The notes below the pieces were generated by a model that worked only from the letters and a program-made list of their open reading frames with translations, was not told the DNA's origin and did not search any database. This document shows positions 26,278-34,462 of a stretch of 64,000 bases of DNA, one piece after another; the first letter of the stretch is position 1; each line of letters opens with the position of its first letter. Made by a program: the position numbers and the translations under genes. The stretch comes from Methylophilus glucosoxydans (lineage in GTDB: Bacteria > Pseudomonadota > Gammaproteobacteria > Burkholderiales > Methylophilaceae). Location: contig NZ_JBHTJW010000001.1 of NCBI RefSeq assembly GCF_042676145.1, positions 466,984 to 530,983 of the forward strand. The letters are read 5' to 3'.

Positions 26278-26492
26278 GCCGGTTAATTTTGCATTGATTG
26301 CAAAGGATTTGGCGGATTTTTTGTGAAAAAAACACAGAGTTGTTGTTCTGACACAAAAAAATCCTTTCTTTTTCACTGGTTTTTCGTTCTTTTTTTAATC
26401 AATTGCTGATACAATTTTTTCACTCGGTTGATTCTGCACCCGCAGCGTTACCCGTACATAATTTTTTGCTCATACATACTAAGGAAATAAAG

Positions 26493-26696
26493 ATGACACG
26501 TTCTGCATTGTTGGCTGCATTGTTGGCTTTGGCTTTGACTGCTTGTGGTGAAAAACCAGCTGAAGAAGCACCTGCTGCTGAAGCGCCTGCTGCTGAAGCT
26601 CCTGCTGCTGAAGCTCCTGCTGAAGCTGCACCAGCCGAAGCTGCTCCTGCTGAAGCTGCACCTGCTGAAGCTGCTCCTGCTGAAGAAGCTAAGTAA
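26493..26696 (+). CDS. Small Ala/Glu/Pro-repeat lipoprotein
   Basis: 67 residues. The lipoprotein signal MTRSALLAALLALALTAC is followed by about 45 residues built only of A, P and E with a final K, as repeats of AAEAP or AEAAP. It starts at ATG 26493 with AAGGA upstream; the longer frame from 26403 is not used. The low-complexity acidic tail is probably extended in the periplasm. Function is unknown. It has its own strong terminator. Confidence 0.75.
   Translation: MTRSALLAALLALALTACGEKPAEEAPAAEAPAAEAPAAEAPAEAAPAEAAPAEAAPAEAAPAEEAK
26560..26690 (+). repeat. In-gene tandem repeat (about 15-bp units)
   Basis: Tandem GCTGAAGC(T/A)(C/G)CTGC-type units encode the AAEAP/AEAAP repeats of the small lipoprotein. 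Unit identity is high enough for slippage, so copy number may vary between strains. Confidence 0.7.
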
Positions 26697-26732
26697 TCCA
26701 GACATCCGTAATCTGGTTTTACTTGGATGTAG

Positions 26733-26758
26733 AAAAGCCGACGAAAGTCGGCTTTTTT
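26733..26758. terminator. Bidirectional terminator
   Basis: Perfect stem AAAAGCCGAC / GTCGGCTTTT with a GAAA loop, followed by further Ts. It separates the repeat lipoprotein gene from the convergent tpiA copy. Confidence 0.88.
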
Positions 26759-26811
26759 ATTGGCTGCGCGCTGAGCACCTCAACCACTCAGGGGCGGGAC
26801 GGTACGTGTTT

Positions 26812-27594
26812 TCAGGCAGCTGACTTGAGGGAGGATAACTCGTTGGCAATCTGGCAGATTTGAATAAAGTCTTCGACGATCAGCGATGCACCGCCGATCA
26901 GCCCGCCATCGACATCTGGCATGCTCATTAATTGCGCAGCATTACCGGGATTGACGCTGCCACCATAGAGCAAGGTTATCTGTTCTGCAACCTGTTCATC
27001 CAGTAGCCCAATGTGGCCGCGGATGAAAGACAAAATTGCTTGGGCATGTTGCGGACTGGCGGCTTTACCCGTGCCGATGGCCCATATCGGCTCATAGGCA
27101 ATGACGCCTTTGGCGAGCGCTTGGATGCCTACATGTGAAATGACGGGGTTCAACTGCCTCACTACCACGAGATCGGTTTCGCCCAGTTCGTATTCTTCCA
27201 GGGTTTCGCCTATACACAGGATGGGCGTCAGCCCAGCCTTGAGGGCTGCCTCAAAACGCTCTCCGCAGCTCTCATCACTTTCGTGCCCACGTAAGCGGCG
27301 TTCAGAGTGGCCGATAATGACGTAGGTGCAGCCAAACTCCTTGAGCATGAGCGGCGACACGGAACCTGTGTAGGCACCACGCTCAAAGCGGCTCATGTTT
27401 TGTCCGCCCCAGGCCACATGGCTGTGTTGCAGTAATTGTTGCGCCTGCTGCAAATAGGGATGTGGCGGGCACACCGCATAGCGCGCCCGGTGATGGCGCG
27501 TCTCTTGCAACACACTTTGCATAAAGCGGGCATTGTCTGGCAGGTTGCCGTTCATTTTGCGGTTGGCAACCACCAGCTTGGGGCGATTTGTCAT
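26812..27594 (-). CDS. tpiA: Triosephosphate isomerase, copy 1
   Basis: 260 residues. It interconverts dihydroxyacetone phosphate and glyceraldehyde 3-phosphate. Catalytic residues are kept: N11 and K13 (VVANRKMNG, with Arg in place of the usual Trp), the His of IIGHSERR, and the Glu of AYEPIWAIGTG, plus LLYGGSV and DGGLIGGASL. The start is ATG 27594 with AAAGGAAA upstream. It is divergent from ybeY. A second, clearly different tpiA lies at 50421 in the fbp-fba cluster. Confidence 0.92.
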   Translation of the reverse strand: MTNRPKLVVANRKMNGNLPDNARFMQSVLQETRHHRARYAVCPPHPYLQQAQQLLQHSHVAWGGQNMSRFERGAYTGSVSPLMLKEFGCTYVIIGHSERRLRGHESDESCGERFEAALKAGLTPILCIGETLEEYELGETDLVVVRQLNPVISHVGIQALAKGVIAYEPIWAIGTGKAASPQHAQAILSFIRGHIGLLDEQVAEQITLLYGGSVNPGNAAQLMSMPDVDGGLIGGASLIVEDFIQICQIANELSSLKSAA

Positions 27595-27658
27595 CACACC
27601 ATTTCCTTTGAGGGTTTTCTTTCTATAATGTCGGATATTGTACATAAAACTTGATGCT

Positions 27659-28093
27659 ATGCCTCAACTCGATTTTTCATTACAAGTGGCGACACCTGCG
27701 GCAGATGTGCCCAGCGTGTCGCAATTCAAGCGCTGGATCCGCGCCAGCTTGCGCGTAGATACCAGCCTGACGATCCGTATTGTCGATGCTGAAGAAGGCC
27801 AGCAACTGAATGCGAGTTACCGCGGCAAGGATTACGCGACCAATGTGCTCACCTTCCCGTTGGCGGAGGAGCCCTGCCTGATGGGCGACATTGTGATCTG
27901 CGCGCCGGTGATTAGCAGAGAGGCCGCTGAGCAGGGCAAGTCCGTGCTGGCGCATTATGCGCACATGACGGTGCATGGCGTCCTGCACATGCATGGCTAC
28001 GACCATGAGGTGGAGGCGCAGGCGGCGCTGATGGAGGCTCTGGAGATCGGCATCCTGCAAAAGCTGGGCTTCCCCAACCCTTATGCAGAATAA
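27659..28093 (+). CDS. ybeY: Endoribonuclease / rRNA maturation factor YbeY
   Basis: 144 residues. The zinc site signature HGVLHMHGYDH has the three His of the UPF0054 family. GKDYATNVLTFP and GDIVIC are also typical. It acts in 16S rRNA 3'-end maturation and ribosome quality control. It normally follows phoH/ybeZ, but here it is over 13 kb away and sits before scpA. Confidence 0.92.
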   Translation: MPQLDFSLQVATPAADVPSVSQFKRWIRASLRVDTSLTIRIVDAEEGQQLNASYRGKDYATNVLTFPLAEEPCLMGDIVICAPVISREAAEQGKSVLAHYAHMTVHGVLHMHGYDHEVEAQAALMEALEIGILQKLGFPNPYAE

Positions 28094-28130
28094 ACTTTAA
28101 GCGCCGGCGACAAGTCGCTACAATCCGTGC

Positions 28131-28928
28131 ATGGAGCTTTCCGTCAACAGCACCCAGATCAGAATCAATGGCGAGCCGCTCTCGGCTTTGCCGCAAGATT
28201 TGTATATTCCGCCGGATGCGCTGGAAGTGTATCTGGAGACCTTTGAGGGGCCGCTGGATTTGCTGCTGTACCTGATCCGCAAGCACAATCTGGATATTCT
28301 CGACATCCCCATGGCTGAGCTGACCACGCAGTACATGGGCTATGTGGAAAAAATGAAAGCGGTGAATCTGGAGTTGGCTGCCGACTATTTGCTCATGTCA
28401 GCCATGCTGATTGAGATTAAGTCACGCATGCTGTTGCCCAAGCCGCAAGAGCTGGAGGAGGAAGACGACCCGCGCGCTGAGTTGGTCAAACGGCTGATGG
28501 AGTATGAGGCGATCAAGCAAGCTGCACAGCGGCTGGATGCCTTGCCCAAAGTCGGCGTAGACATTGAGGTGGCTGCGGCGTATTACGAGCGGCTGTCACT
28601 GGTCAAGCCGCCTGAAGTCAGTCTGGATGATCTGGTAGAGGCGTGGCGTAATGTGCTCAAGCGCGCCAGGCTCAATCAGCACCATAAACTGGGGCGTGCC
28701 GAACTCTCTGTACGCGAGCATATGAGTCTGTTGTTGCGGCGCTTGTCGGCAACGCCGGTATTGCGGTTTGACGAGCTGTTCGATATGGGGACTGAGGGCG
28801 TTCCCAAGCTGGTGGTGAATTTCCTGGCCATGCTGGAGCTGGCCAAAGAAGGCTTGATTCTGATCACGCAGCAGGAGGCTTTTGGTACCATTTACCTGCA
28901 AGCCAATACCACTGGCCGGGAGACTTGA
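28131..28928 (+). CDS. scpA: Segregation and condensation protein A
   Basis: 265 residues. This is the kleisin subunit of SMC-ScpAB condensin. The family core is LEVYLETFEGPLDLLLYLIRKHNLDI in parts (about 31-56), then AADYLLMSAMLIEIKSRMLLP, with a C-terminal winged helix near VVNFLAMLELAKEGLI. It lies 1 bp before scpB in the same operon. Confidence 0.92.
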   Translation: MELSVNSTQIRINGEPLSALPQDLYIPPDALEVYLETFEGPLDLLLYLIRKHNLDILDIPMAELTTQYMGYVEKMKAVNLELAADYLLMSAMLIEIKSRMLLPKPQELEEEDDPRAELVKRLMEYEAIKQAAQRLDALPKVGVDIEVAAAYYERLSLVKPPEVSLDDLVEAWRNVLKRARLNQHHKLGRAELSVREHMSLLLRRLSATPVLRFDELFDMGTEGVPKLVVNFLAMLELAKEGLILITQQEAFGTIYLQANTTGRET

Positions 28929-28929
28929 C

Positions 28930-29478
28930 GTGCATACTCCGGAAAACATTACCGAGATGAAACAAGTGCTGGAGGCTGCCTTGCTCACCTCGCCGCAGCC
29001 GCTGTCTCTGGACGATTTGCTCAAATTGTTTGCTGGACGCATGGAGCGTGCGACATTGCGCATGTTGCTCGATGAACTCAAGGCCGACTGGTCGGATAAA
29101 ACGCTGGATCTGGTACAAGTGGCCAGCGGCTACCGCTTTCAGGCCAAAGCTCAATACAGCGAATACCTGGCGCGTCTGAATCCTGAGCGGCAGCCAAAAT
29201 ACTCACGCGCAGTGATGGAAACACTGGCGATTATTGCCTATCGTCAACCGGTGACGCGGGGCGATATCGAGCAGATCCGCGGCGTGGCGGTGAATCCGAA
29301 TGTGATTCGGCAATTGCAGGAGCGTGACTGGATAGATGTGGTCGGCCAGCGTGAAGTCCCCGGACGCCCGTCACTGTATGCCACGACCAAACATTTTCTC
29401 GATGATTTGAACTTGCGTTCGCTGGCCGAGTTGCCGCCTTTTGAAACCTTTGTGCAAACAGATATTCAGTCAGAGTAG
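28930..29478 (+). CDS. scpB: Segregation and condensation protein B
   Basis: 182 residues from GTG 28930, supported by GGGAG 8-12 nt upstream; an open frame from 28882 would overlap scpA needlessly. Winged-helix protein that binds ScpA. Motifs: ALLTSPQPLSLDDLLKLF, MLLDELKADW, SGYRFQAKAQYSEYLARL, then LAIIAYRQPVTRGDIEQIRG and PGRPSLYATTKHFLDDLNL. The match to the family is complete. Confidence 0.92.
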   Translation: MHTPENITEMKQVLEAALLTSPQPLSLDDLLKLFAGRMERATLRMLLDELKADWSDKTLDLVQVASGYRFQAKAQYSEYLARLNPERQPKYSRAVMETLAIIAYRQPVTRGDIEQIRGVAVNPNVIRQLQERDWIDVVGQREVPGRPSLYATTKHFLDDLNLRSLAELPPFETFVQTDIQSE

Positions 29479-29485
29479 TTTACCT

Positions 29486-29833
29486 ATGTCCGCCTCACTG
29501 CTTAAAATCAGGATCAGCCATCAAGGTCACATCGCGCTCGGTCCAGGCAAAATCGAGTTGTTGCGGCACATTGTGCAATACGGTTCCATTTCGGCCGCTG
29601 CCAAGCAAATGCGCATGTCTTATCGCCGGGCATGGGAGCTTGTTGATTTGATGAATCATTGTTTTGACGAGGCGGTCGTCATCAGTGCCGCTGGAGGCGC
29701 GCACGGCGGCGGCGCACAGGTCACGGCCTTCGGCTTGGCGCTGATCCAGGCCTATGAGCACATCCTGCAAAAGTCTGCGCAAGCGGCGGCGGATGAGCTT
29801 GGCTTTATCACCCAGCACCTGCAAAAAAACTGA
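29486..29833 (+). CDS. ModE-type winged-helix regulator (DNA-binding domain only)
   Basis: 115 residues. It matches the ModE N-terminal domain: GPGKIELLRHIVQYGSISAAAKQMRMSYRRAWELVDLMN, followed by SAAGGAHGGGAQVT and FGLALIQAYEHI. The C-terminal Mop/TOBE domains that bind molybdate in full ModE are absent, as in other single-domain homologues. It lies 7 bp after scpB, and just downstream are remnants of modA and modC. Its former target operon may therefore be gone. It still looks intact. Confidence 0.8.
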   Translation: MSASLLKIRISHQGHIALGPGKIELLRHIVQYGSISAAAKQMRMSYRRAWELVDLMNHCFDEAVVISAAGGAHGGGAQVTAFGLALIQAYEHILQKSAQAAADELGFITQHLQKN

Positions 29834-29978
29834 TTTTTTCAAAAAAACCGTATTTTTCAAGTTTCGTAATATGCATTTGAATATAACGATAATAGCATCA
29901 CAGCCTTGCTTTATCGCCTGCCATCAATCAGGCGCACATGATTAAGATCTGGGATGCGGTACACTCTACAGGAACAAA

Positions 29979-30279
29979 GTGCTATGGCTGGTCGCCGGTC
30001 TCATCCGCTTGATGGCACATGTATTGCTCAGCAGGGCTGAAGACAAAAAAACGCATGATATTCGCGGCAGCCAGCCTGACGGATGCCATGAACCAGTTTC
30101 CAGACAATAATAGCCAGCAAAGCTGGTATGTGAGTGATGACGGTGTAGGGGGGGCTCCGGGACTTTGGTCAAACAGATGGCACTCGCGCGGTATCCTGAC
30201 CATTCCGGTTGGAATTTATGTCAAACAGTCGCTGACCGGCTTGTGCTGGTGGGATAAGCTTAAAAATCGCCTGGGCTGA
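29979..30279 (+). pseudogene. modA: Remnant of modA (molybdate-binding protein)
   Basis: A decayed gene. A GTG frame at 29979 reads like a signal peptide (VLWLVAGLIRLMAHVLLSRAEDKK). It then shifts frame into IFAAASLTDAMNQ (from 30058), the usual start of mature ModA. Most of the middle (about 130-150 codons) is missing. The 3' part reads PVGIYVKQSLTGL-WWDKLKNRL, the conserved ModA segment near its C-terminus, and an ALARYPDH fragment lies in another frame. Frameshifts plus a large deletion rule out function. Confidence 0.7.
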
Positions 30280-30370
30280 ATTAGCAGAGATTGCCGATGA
30301 TGTGTTGGTGCTGGCGCAGGGTCAGTTGCGCCAGCCAGAAGCGATAGGCCAGCTTGCGCTGGCGGGTTGA
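30272..30370 (+). pseudogene. modC: Remnant of the modC ATPase 3' end
   Basis: A 32-codon frame without a start reads WAELAEIADDVLVLAQGQLRQPEAIGQLALAG and a stop. It resembles the tail of ModC-type ABC ATPases just after the H-loop (ARLAD-VVVL-G-V). It directly follows the modA remnant. This suggests one deletion removed the end of modA, all of modB and most of modC. Confidence 0.5.
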
Positions 30371-30850
30371 TTAGTGGTGATGACCACCGGCACCATGCAC
30401 ATGCTGGTGCTCGATTTCTTCTTGATTGGCTGAGCGTACGCTGGCAATCGTTGCCGTGAACAGCAGACGCTGGCCGGCCCACGGATGGTTGCCATCGACC
30501 ACGACTTTACCATCTGCAATATCGGTGATGGTGTAAAGGATCACGTCGCCGGTTTCGTCTTCGCCTTCAAACTGCATACCGACTTTAAGATCTTTGCTCG
30601 GAAAGGCGCTGGCCGGTTCAATTTGCACCAGATTGTCGTCGTACTCACCAAAGGCATCTTCAGGGTCCAGACTTACTTCTACCTTGTCGCCGACATTTTT
30701 GCCATGCATGGCTTCTTCTACTTTGGGGAAAATGTTGTCATAGCCGCCGTGCAGGTAGGCCACCGGCTCCTGGCTTTCTTCCAGAATGTCGCCATCGCTA
30801 TTTTGCAGTTTATAGGTCATGGAGACCACGGTGTTCATTGCTACTTGCAT
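30371..30850 (-). CDS. slyD: FKBP-type peptidyl-prolyl isomerase, SlyD-like
   Basis: 159 residues. The SlyD architecture is visible: an FKBP domain interrupted by an insert-in-flap domain (YLHGGYDNIFPKVEEAMHGKNVGDKVEVSLDPEDAFGEYD in parts, then IEPASAF). The short metal-binding tail is HQHVHGAGGHHH. It folds proteins and can supply nickel. The Cys-rich long tail of E. coli SlyD is absent, as in other betaproteobacteria. Confidence 0.9.
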   Translation of the reverse strand: MQVAMNTVVSMTYKLQNSDGDILEESQEPVAYLHGGYDNIFPKVEEAMHGKNVGDKVEVSLDPEDAFGEYDDNLVQIEPASAFPSKDLKVGMQFEGEDETGDVILYTITDIADGKVVVDGNHPWAGQRLLFTATIASVRSANQEEIEHQHVHGAGGHHH

Positions 30851-30910
30851 GTGTTGAATCCTAAAGTTCGCTGTTAAAACAATATTCTAAAGGATATTGT
30901 GGCGACAGTG

Positions 30911-31408
30911 TCAGTCTTGGTGACGATAATGTTGACCGTATAATTTTCGCCATTGCCAGGGTGGCATCGCCTCGCTTGATTGCCACAACCCCAAGCCTTG
31001 TTGTTGTGCCTGCTGTTGCAAGGTCTGCAAGGCGGTGCGTGTTGAGTAGCGCGCATTAAACCAAGCCATCCCTTGCGCCACCTGAAACTGGCTGGCCTCT
31101 GTGCCATCGCAGTAGAGGTGGCCCAGTTGCCTGCCATATTGATCTTGGCCTTGGGTGTTGACCGTAATCTTTGCACCGGCACACAGTTGGCTCAAGCTGC
31201 GGCGGGATTGCTTGCCAAATGCTTGGTGCAGCTCAGGCGCATCAATGTCCAGCAAACGCAAGCGATAACGACTGCCTTGCGCCTGTATCAATACCGTGTC
31301 GCCATCAATGATTTTTTCGAGCAACGTGGAGGCAATACTGCTATTGCAGAGCATGAGCCACAGGCAGGGGGCCAGCCATCTGCACAACACACGAACGCGA
31401 GTGGTCAT
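30911..31408 (-). CDS. Exported thermonuclease-like nuclease (SNase domain)
   Basis: 165 residues. The signal peptide ends near SIAS (about 27). The nuclease core has IDGDTVLI, the catalytic Arg and Glu of YRLRLLDIDAPEL, and the second Arg in QYGRQLGHLYCDG. It probably degrades extracellular or periplasmic DNA/RNA. It is 3 bp downstream of nadB on the same strand and probably cotranscribed. Confidence 0.87.
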   Translation of the reverse strand: MTTRVRVLCRWLAPCLWLMLCNSSIASTLLEKIIDGDTVLIQAQGSRYRLRLLDIDAPELHQAFGKQSRRSLSQLCAGAKITVNTQGQDQYGRQLGHLYCDGTEASQFQVAQGMAWFNARYSTRTALQTLQQQAQQQGLGLWQSSEAMPPWQWRKLYGQHYRHQD

Positions 31409-31411
31409 GTC

Positions 31412-33022
31412 CTAATCAAGCAAGCTGGTATAGTTGTCCGGGGTCAGTACGGTAGGAATGGCTTCGGGCAACAGGTCTGGGTAGTCTTTGCTGTAATGCA
31501 AGCCACGGCTTTCATGGCGTTCGATGGCGCTGCGGACAATCAATTCCGCCACCTGTAACAGGTTACGTAGTTCGATGAGGTCGTGACTGACTTTAAAGTT
31601 ACTGTAAAACTCATGTACTTCATCGCGCAGCATATGGATGCGATGCAGTGCGCGGCTCAGGCGTTTGGTGGTCCGCACAATCCCTACGTAGTTCCACATG
31701 AACCGGCGCAACTCGTCCCAGGTGTGGGTGATCAGCACTTCTTCATCGGCATCGGTAACGCGGCTTTCGTCCCAGTCCGGCAAGGAAATGGTCGGTTGCT
31801 GACCCTCTGACCGGATATCTTCGGCACAGCTGCGACTGAAGGCCAGACACTCCAGCAAGGAGTTGCTGGCGAGGCGGTTGGCGCCGTGCAGGCCGGTGCA
31901 GGCGGTCTCGCCAATGGCATACAGGCAGTCAATATCGGTGCGGCCATGGATGTCGGTCATGACGCCGCCACAGGTGTAATGCGCTGCAGGCACCACGGGA
32001 ATCGGTTGCTTGCTGATATCAATGCCCAATTGCAGGCAGCGCTGGTAAATATTCGGGAAGTGGGACTGGATGAAGTCCAGTGGTTTATGGCTGATGTCCA
32101 GGTAAACGCAATCCAGGCCGCGCTTTTTCATCTCGAAGTCGATGGCGCGCGCAACTACATCGCGCGGGGCCAGTTCCGCACGCTCGTCATGCCAAGGCAT
32201 AAAGCGGGTGCCATCAGGCAATAATAGCAAGCCGCCTTCGCCACGCAGCACCTCTGAAATCAAAAATGATTTGGCGTGCGGGTGATACAGGCAAGTAGGG
32301 TGAAACTGCACAAACTCCAGGTTAGCCACGCGGCAACCCGCACGCCAGGCCATGGCAATACCGTCGCCGGTGCTGATGTCAGGGTTGGTGGTATACAAAT
32401 AGACTTTACCCGCGCCCCCTGTGGCCGTCACTGTGTATTGGGCAGACAGTGTGATTACTTTGCCGGTCTGGTTGTTGAGCACATAGGCCCCCAGGCAACG
32501 GTTGGGGCCATCATTTTCGGTTTGCTTGAACAGTTTGTGTGTGGTGATCAGGTCCACCGCAATATGGTGTTCCAGAATGGTAATGTTGGGATGCGCGCGT
32601 ACGCGATCGGTCAGTGTGGTTTGCACCGCCTGGCCCGTGGCGTCGGCCACGTGGACGACGCGCCGGTGGCTGTGCCCCCCCTCGCGGGTGAGATGCAGGC
32701 GGTCATCTTGAGCTTCACGCGTAAAATTCACGCCTTGCTGCAATAACCAGTCTATGCTGTCGCGGCCACTGGTCACTACCATGCGGGTGACTTCGCTGTC
32801 GCACAGGCCCGCGCCGGCGTCCAGCGTGTCTTTGATATGCGCCTCTACCGAATCTTCGCTATTGAGTACCGCCGCTATGCCGCCCTGTGCCCAGTTGCTG
32901 GCACTCATGGTCAGTTCGCGTTTGCTCAAGATGCATACCCGGTATTGATCGGCCAGTCGTAAGGCCAGCGATTGGCCAGCCAGGCCACTACCAATAATCA
33001 AGACATCAAACACTTTATTCAT
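31412..33022 (-). CDS. nadB: L-aspartate oxidase
   Basis: 536 residues, the first enzyme of de novo NAD synthesis (aspartate to iminoaspartate). The FAD-binding motif is GSGLAGQSLALRLA at 11-24. Others are NWAQGGIAAVL near 43, GGHSHRRVVH near 116, the typical HYTCGGVMTD near 347, and GLHGANRLASNSLLECL near 374. The length is normal. It is divergent from rpoE, and the shared region carries the sigma-E-type promoter. Confidence 0.95.
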   Translation of the reverse strand: MNKVFDVLIIGSGLAGQSLALRLADQYRVCILSKRELTMSASNWAQGGIAAVLNSEDSVEAHIKDTLDAGAGLCDSEVTRMVVTSGRDSIDWLLQQGVNFTREAQDDRLHLTREGGHSHRRVVHVADATGQAVQTTLTDRVRAHPNITILEHHIAVDLITTHKLFKQTENDGPNRCLGAYVLNNQTGKVITLSAQYTVTATGGAGKVYLYTTNPDISTGDGIAMAWRAGCRVANLEFVQFHPTCLYHPHAKSFLISEVLRGEGGLLLLPDGTRFMPWHDERAELAPRDVVARAIDFEMKKRGLDCVYLDISHKPLDFIQSHFPNIYQRCLQLGIDISKQPIPVVPAAHYTCGGVMTDIHGRTDIDCLYAIGETACTGLHGANRLASNSLLECLAFSRSCAEDIRSEGQQPTISLPDWDESRVTDADEEVLITHTWDELRRFMWNYVGIVRTTKRLSRALHRIHMLRDEVHEFYSNFKVSHDLIELRNLLQVAELIVRSAIERHESRGLHYSKDYPDLLPEAIPTVLTPDNYTSLLD

Positions 33023-33040
33023 AAACGGGCGTGGTCAACG

Positions 33041-33068
33041 GAACTTTTGAAGAGGGCGGTCAGTCGTA
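33041..33068 (+). promoter_or_regulatory. Sigma-E-type promoter of rpoE
   Basis: GGAACTT at 33041-33047 matches the sigma-E -35 exactly. After 15 bp, GTCGTA at 33063-33068 is close to its -10 (GTCTAA type). It would allow RpoE to activate its own operon, as is usual. Confidence 0.7.
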
Positions 33069-33231
33069 CTAGTGTTCGCATTGCGTGTTGCAACTGCAAA
33101 CAATACTAAGGGATGAGACGATGTTACACACAGCAAATTTAGAGGCGTTAACGCGCACTGGGTTCGTCGAAAATAACACAAAAGCGTATACTACTCCCAA
33201 TCATAAAATTACCCAAGGGAGTCATCGCGAT

Positions 33232-33861
33232 ATGACTGTTCAGGCGGCGAGCGCCAAACAGCAAGAGAATAAAGAGTTTGACCAGATGCTGGTTGAACGC
33301 GCTCAACAAGGCGATAAACGCGCCTTTGGATTGCTGGTGGAAAAATACCATCGCAAGTTGGGCCGCTTGCTGTCGCGTATGATCCGCGATCAGGCAGAAG
33401 TGGAAGATGTGGTGCAGGAGTCTTTTATCAAGGCTTATCGTGCGCTGCACAGCTTCCGTGGGGACAGTGCGTTTTATACCTGGTTGTACCGGATTGGCAT
33501 TAACACGGCCAAGAATTATCTGGTGTCCATGGGCCGCAAGCCGCAGGTGATGCAGGATGTCGAAATTGAGGATGTCGAGAATTTCGATGAAGGTGAAGAC
33601 ATGCGTACGATGGAGACGCCTGAAACATCCCTGATGACCAAGGAAATTGCGCAAACCGTGAATGATGCGATTGCAGCGTTGCCAGATGAGCTTCGCACTG
33701 CGATCACCTTGCGTGAGCTAGAGGGTTTGAGTTACGAGGACATTGCCAGTGTCATGCAGTGCCCGATTGGCACGGTGCGATCCCGTATTTTCCGTGCCCG
33801 TGAGACCATTGCCGCGAAATTGAGGCCGTTGTTGGATACGCCACACAATAAACGCTGGTAG
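33232..33861 (+). CDS. rpoE: ECF sigma factor RpoE (sigma-E)
   Basis: 209 residues from ATG 33232 (AAGGGAG upstream). Region 2 reads LVERAQQGDKRAFGLLVEKYHRKL, then EVEDVVQESFIKAYRALHSFRGDSAFYTWLYRI in parts. Region 4 has LPDELRTAITLRELEGLSYEDIA and CPIGTVRSRIFRARE. It directs envelope-stress transcription and is held by RseA. A second candidate start, ATG 33121 with AAGGGATG, would add 37 residues and also fits the promoter. Homologues usually begin near the 33232 start, so this is preferred. Confidence 0.93.
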   Translation: MTVQAASAKQQENKEFDQMLVERAQQGDKRAFGLLVEKYHRKLGRLLSRMIRDQAEVEDVVQESFIKAYRALHSFRGDSAFYTWLYRIGINTAKNYLVSMGRKPQVMQDVEIEDVENFDEGEDMRTMETPETSLMTKEIAQTVNDAIAALPDELRTAITLRELEGLSYEDIASVMQCPIGTVRSRIFRARETIAAKLRPLLDTPHNKRW

Positions 33862-33960
33862 TGGCATGATTTGTTATAAAAATTTGATTGGGTGTGTAGG
33901 TGTTATGACAAATTTTTTGTTAAATGCTAACATAAAAACATTGATTGATTTGGGGTTATT

Positions 33961-34425
33961 ATGAAGCAGCAATTATCTGCCTTGGTCGACGGTGAGGTCG
34001 ATGTTGAACGCTGTGAACATATATTCTTGGCGGCCAAATCTACTGGCGAGGTTGCACAAGCCTGGCGCGAGTATCACGTGATCCGTGACGTCATGCGCGA
34101 TGAGCTGTGGATGCAGTCAGACATGACCAGCCGCATTATGACCGCACTTGAAGATGAACCGACACTATTGGCGCCGCAAGCCATCGCCAATGCCGACAAA
34201 GTGACGCGTATCCGCCCGCGTTTTGACAAGTACACCTGGTCTATTGCCGCGTCTGTGGCTGCTGCCTTTTTTGTTGGCATGTTTGTGCTTAATCAACCTG
34301 AGGCGCCTGCCCCTGCGCAGATTGCCGACAATGATACCGAGCAATATGTATTGGCTCATCATAATTATGCGCCGAGTAGTGTGACTTATTACACGCATAA
34401 TGTTGCCTATACGGCTGGCGAATAA
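33961..34425 (+). CDS. rseA: Anti-sigma-E factor RseA
   Basis: 154 residues. The N-terminal cytoplasmic domain (MKQQLSALVDGEVDVERCE, WREYHVIRDVMRDE) binds RpoE. One membrane segment lies at about 94-112 (YTWSIAASVAAAFFVGMFVL), and a short periplasmic tail follows. It is 99 bp downstream of rpoE. Regulated proteolysis would release sigma-E. Confidence 0.88.
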   Translation: MKQQLSALVDGEVDVERCEHIFLAAKSTGEVAQAWREYHVIRDVMRDELWMQSDMTSRIMTALEDEPTLLAPQAIANADKVTRIRPRFDKYTWSIAASVAAAFFVGMFVLNQPEAPAPAQIADNDTEQYVLAHHNYAPSSVTYYTHNVAYTAGE

Positions 34426-34462
34426 AATTTCTTTCACTCATCATTTGGTTGTTGCTACTGCT

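Noticed and set aside
26448..26705. Gln/Ser-rich open frames on the minus strand opposite the repeat lipoprotein
   Set aside because: They arise only because the A/P/E repeats lack stops in several frames; there is no start context and no signal.
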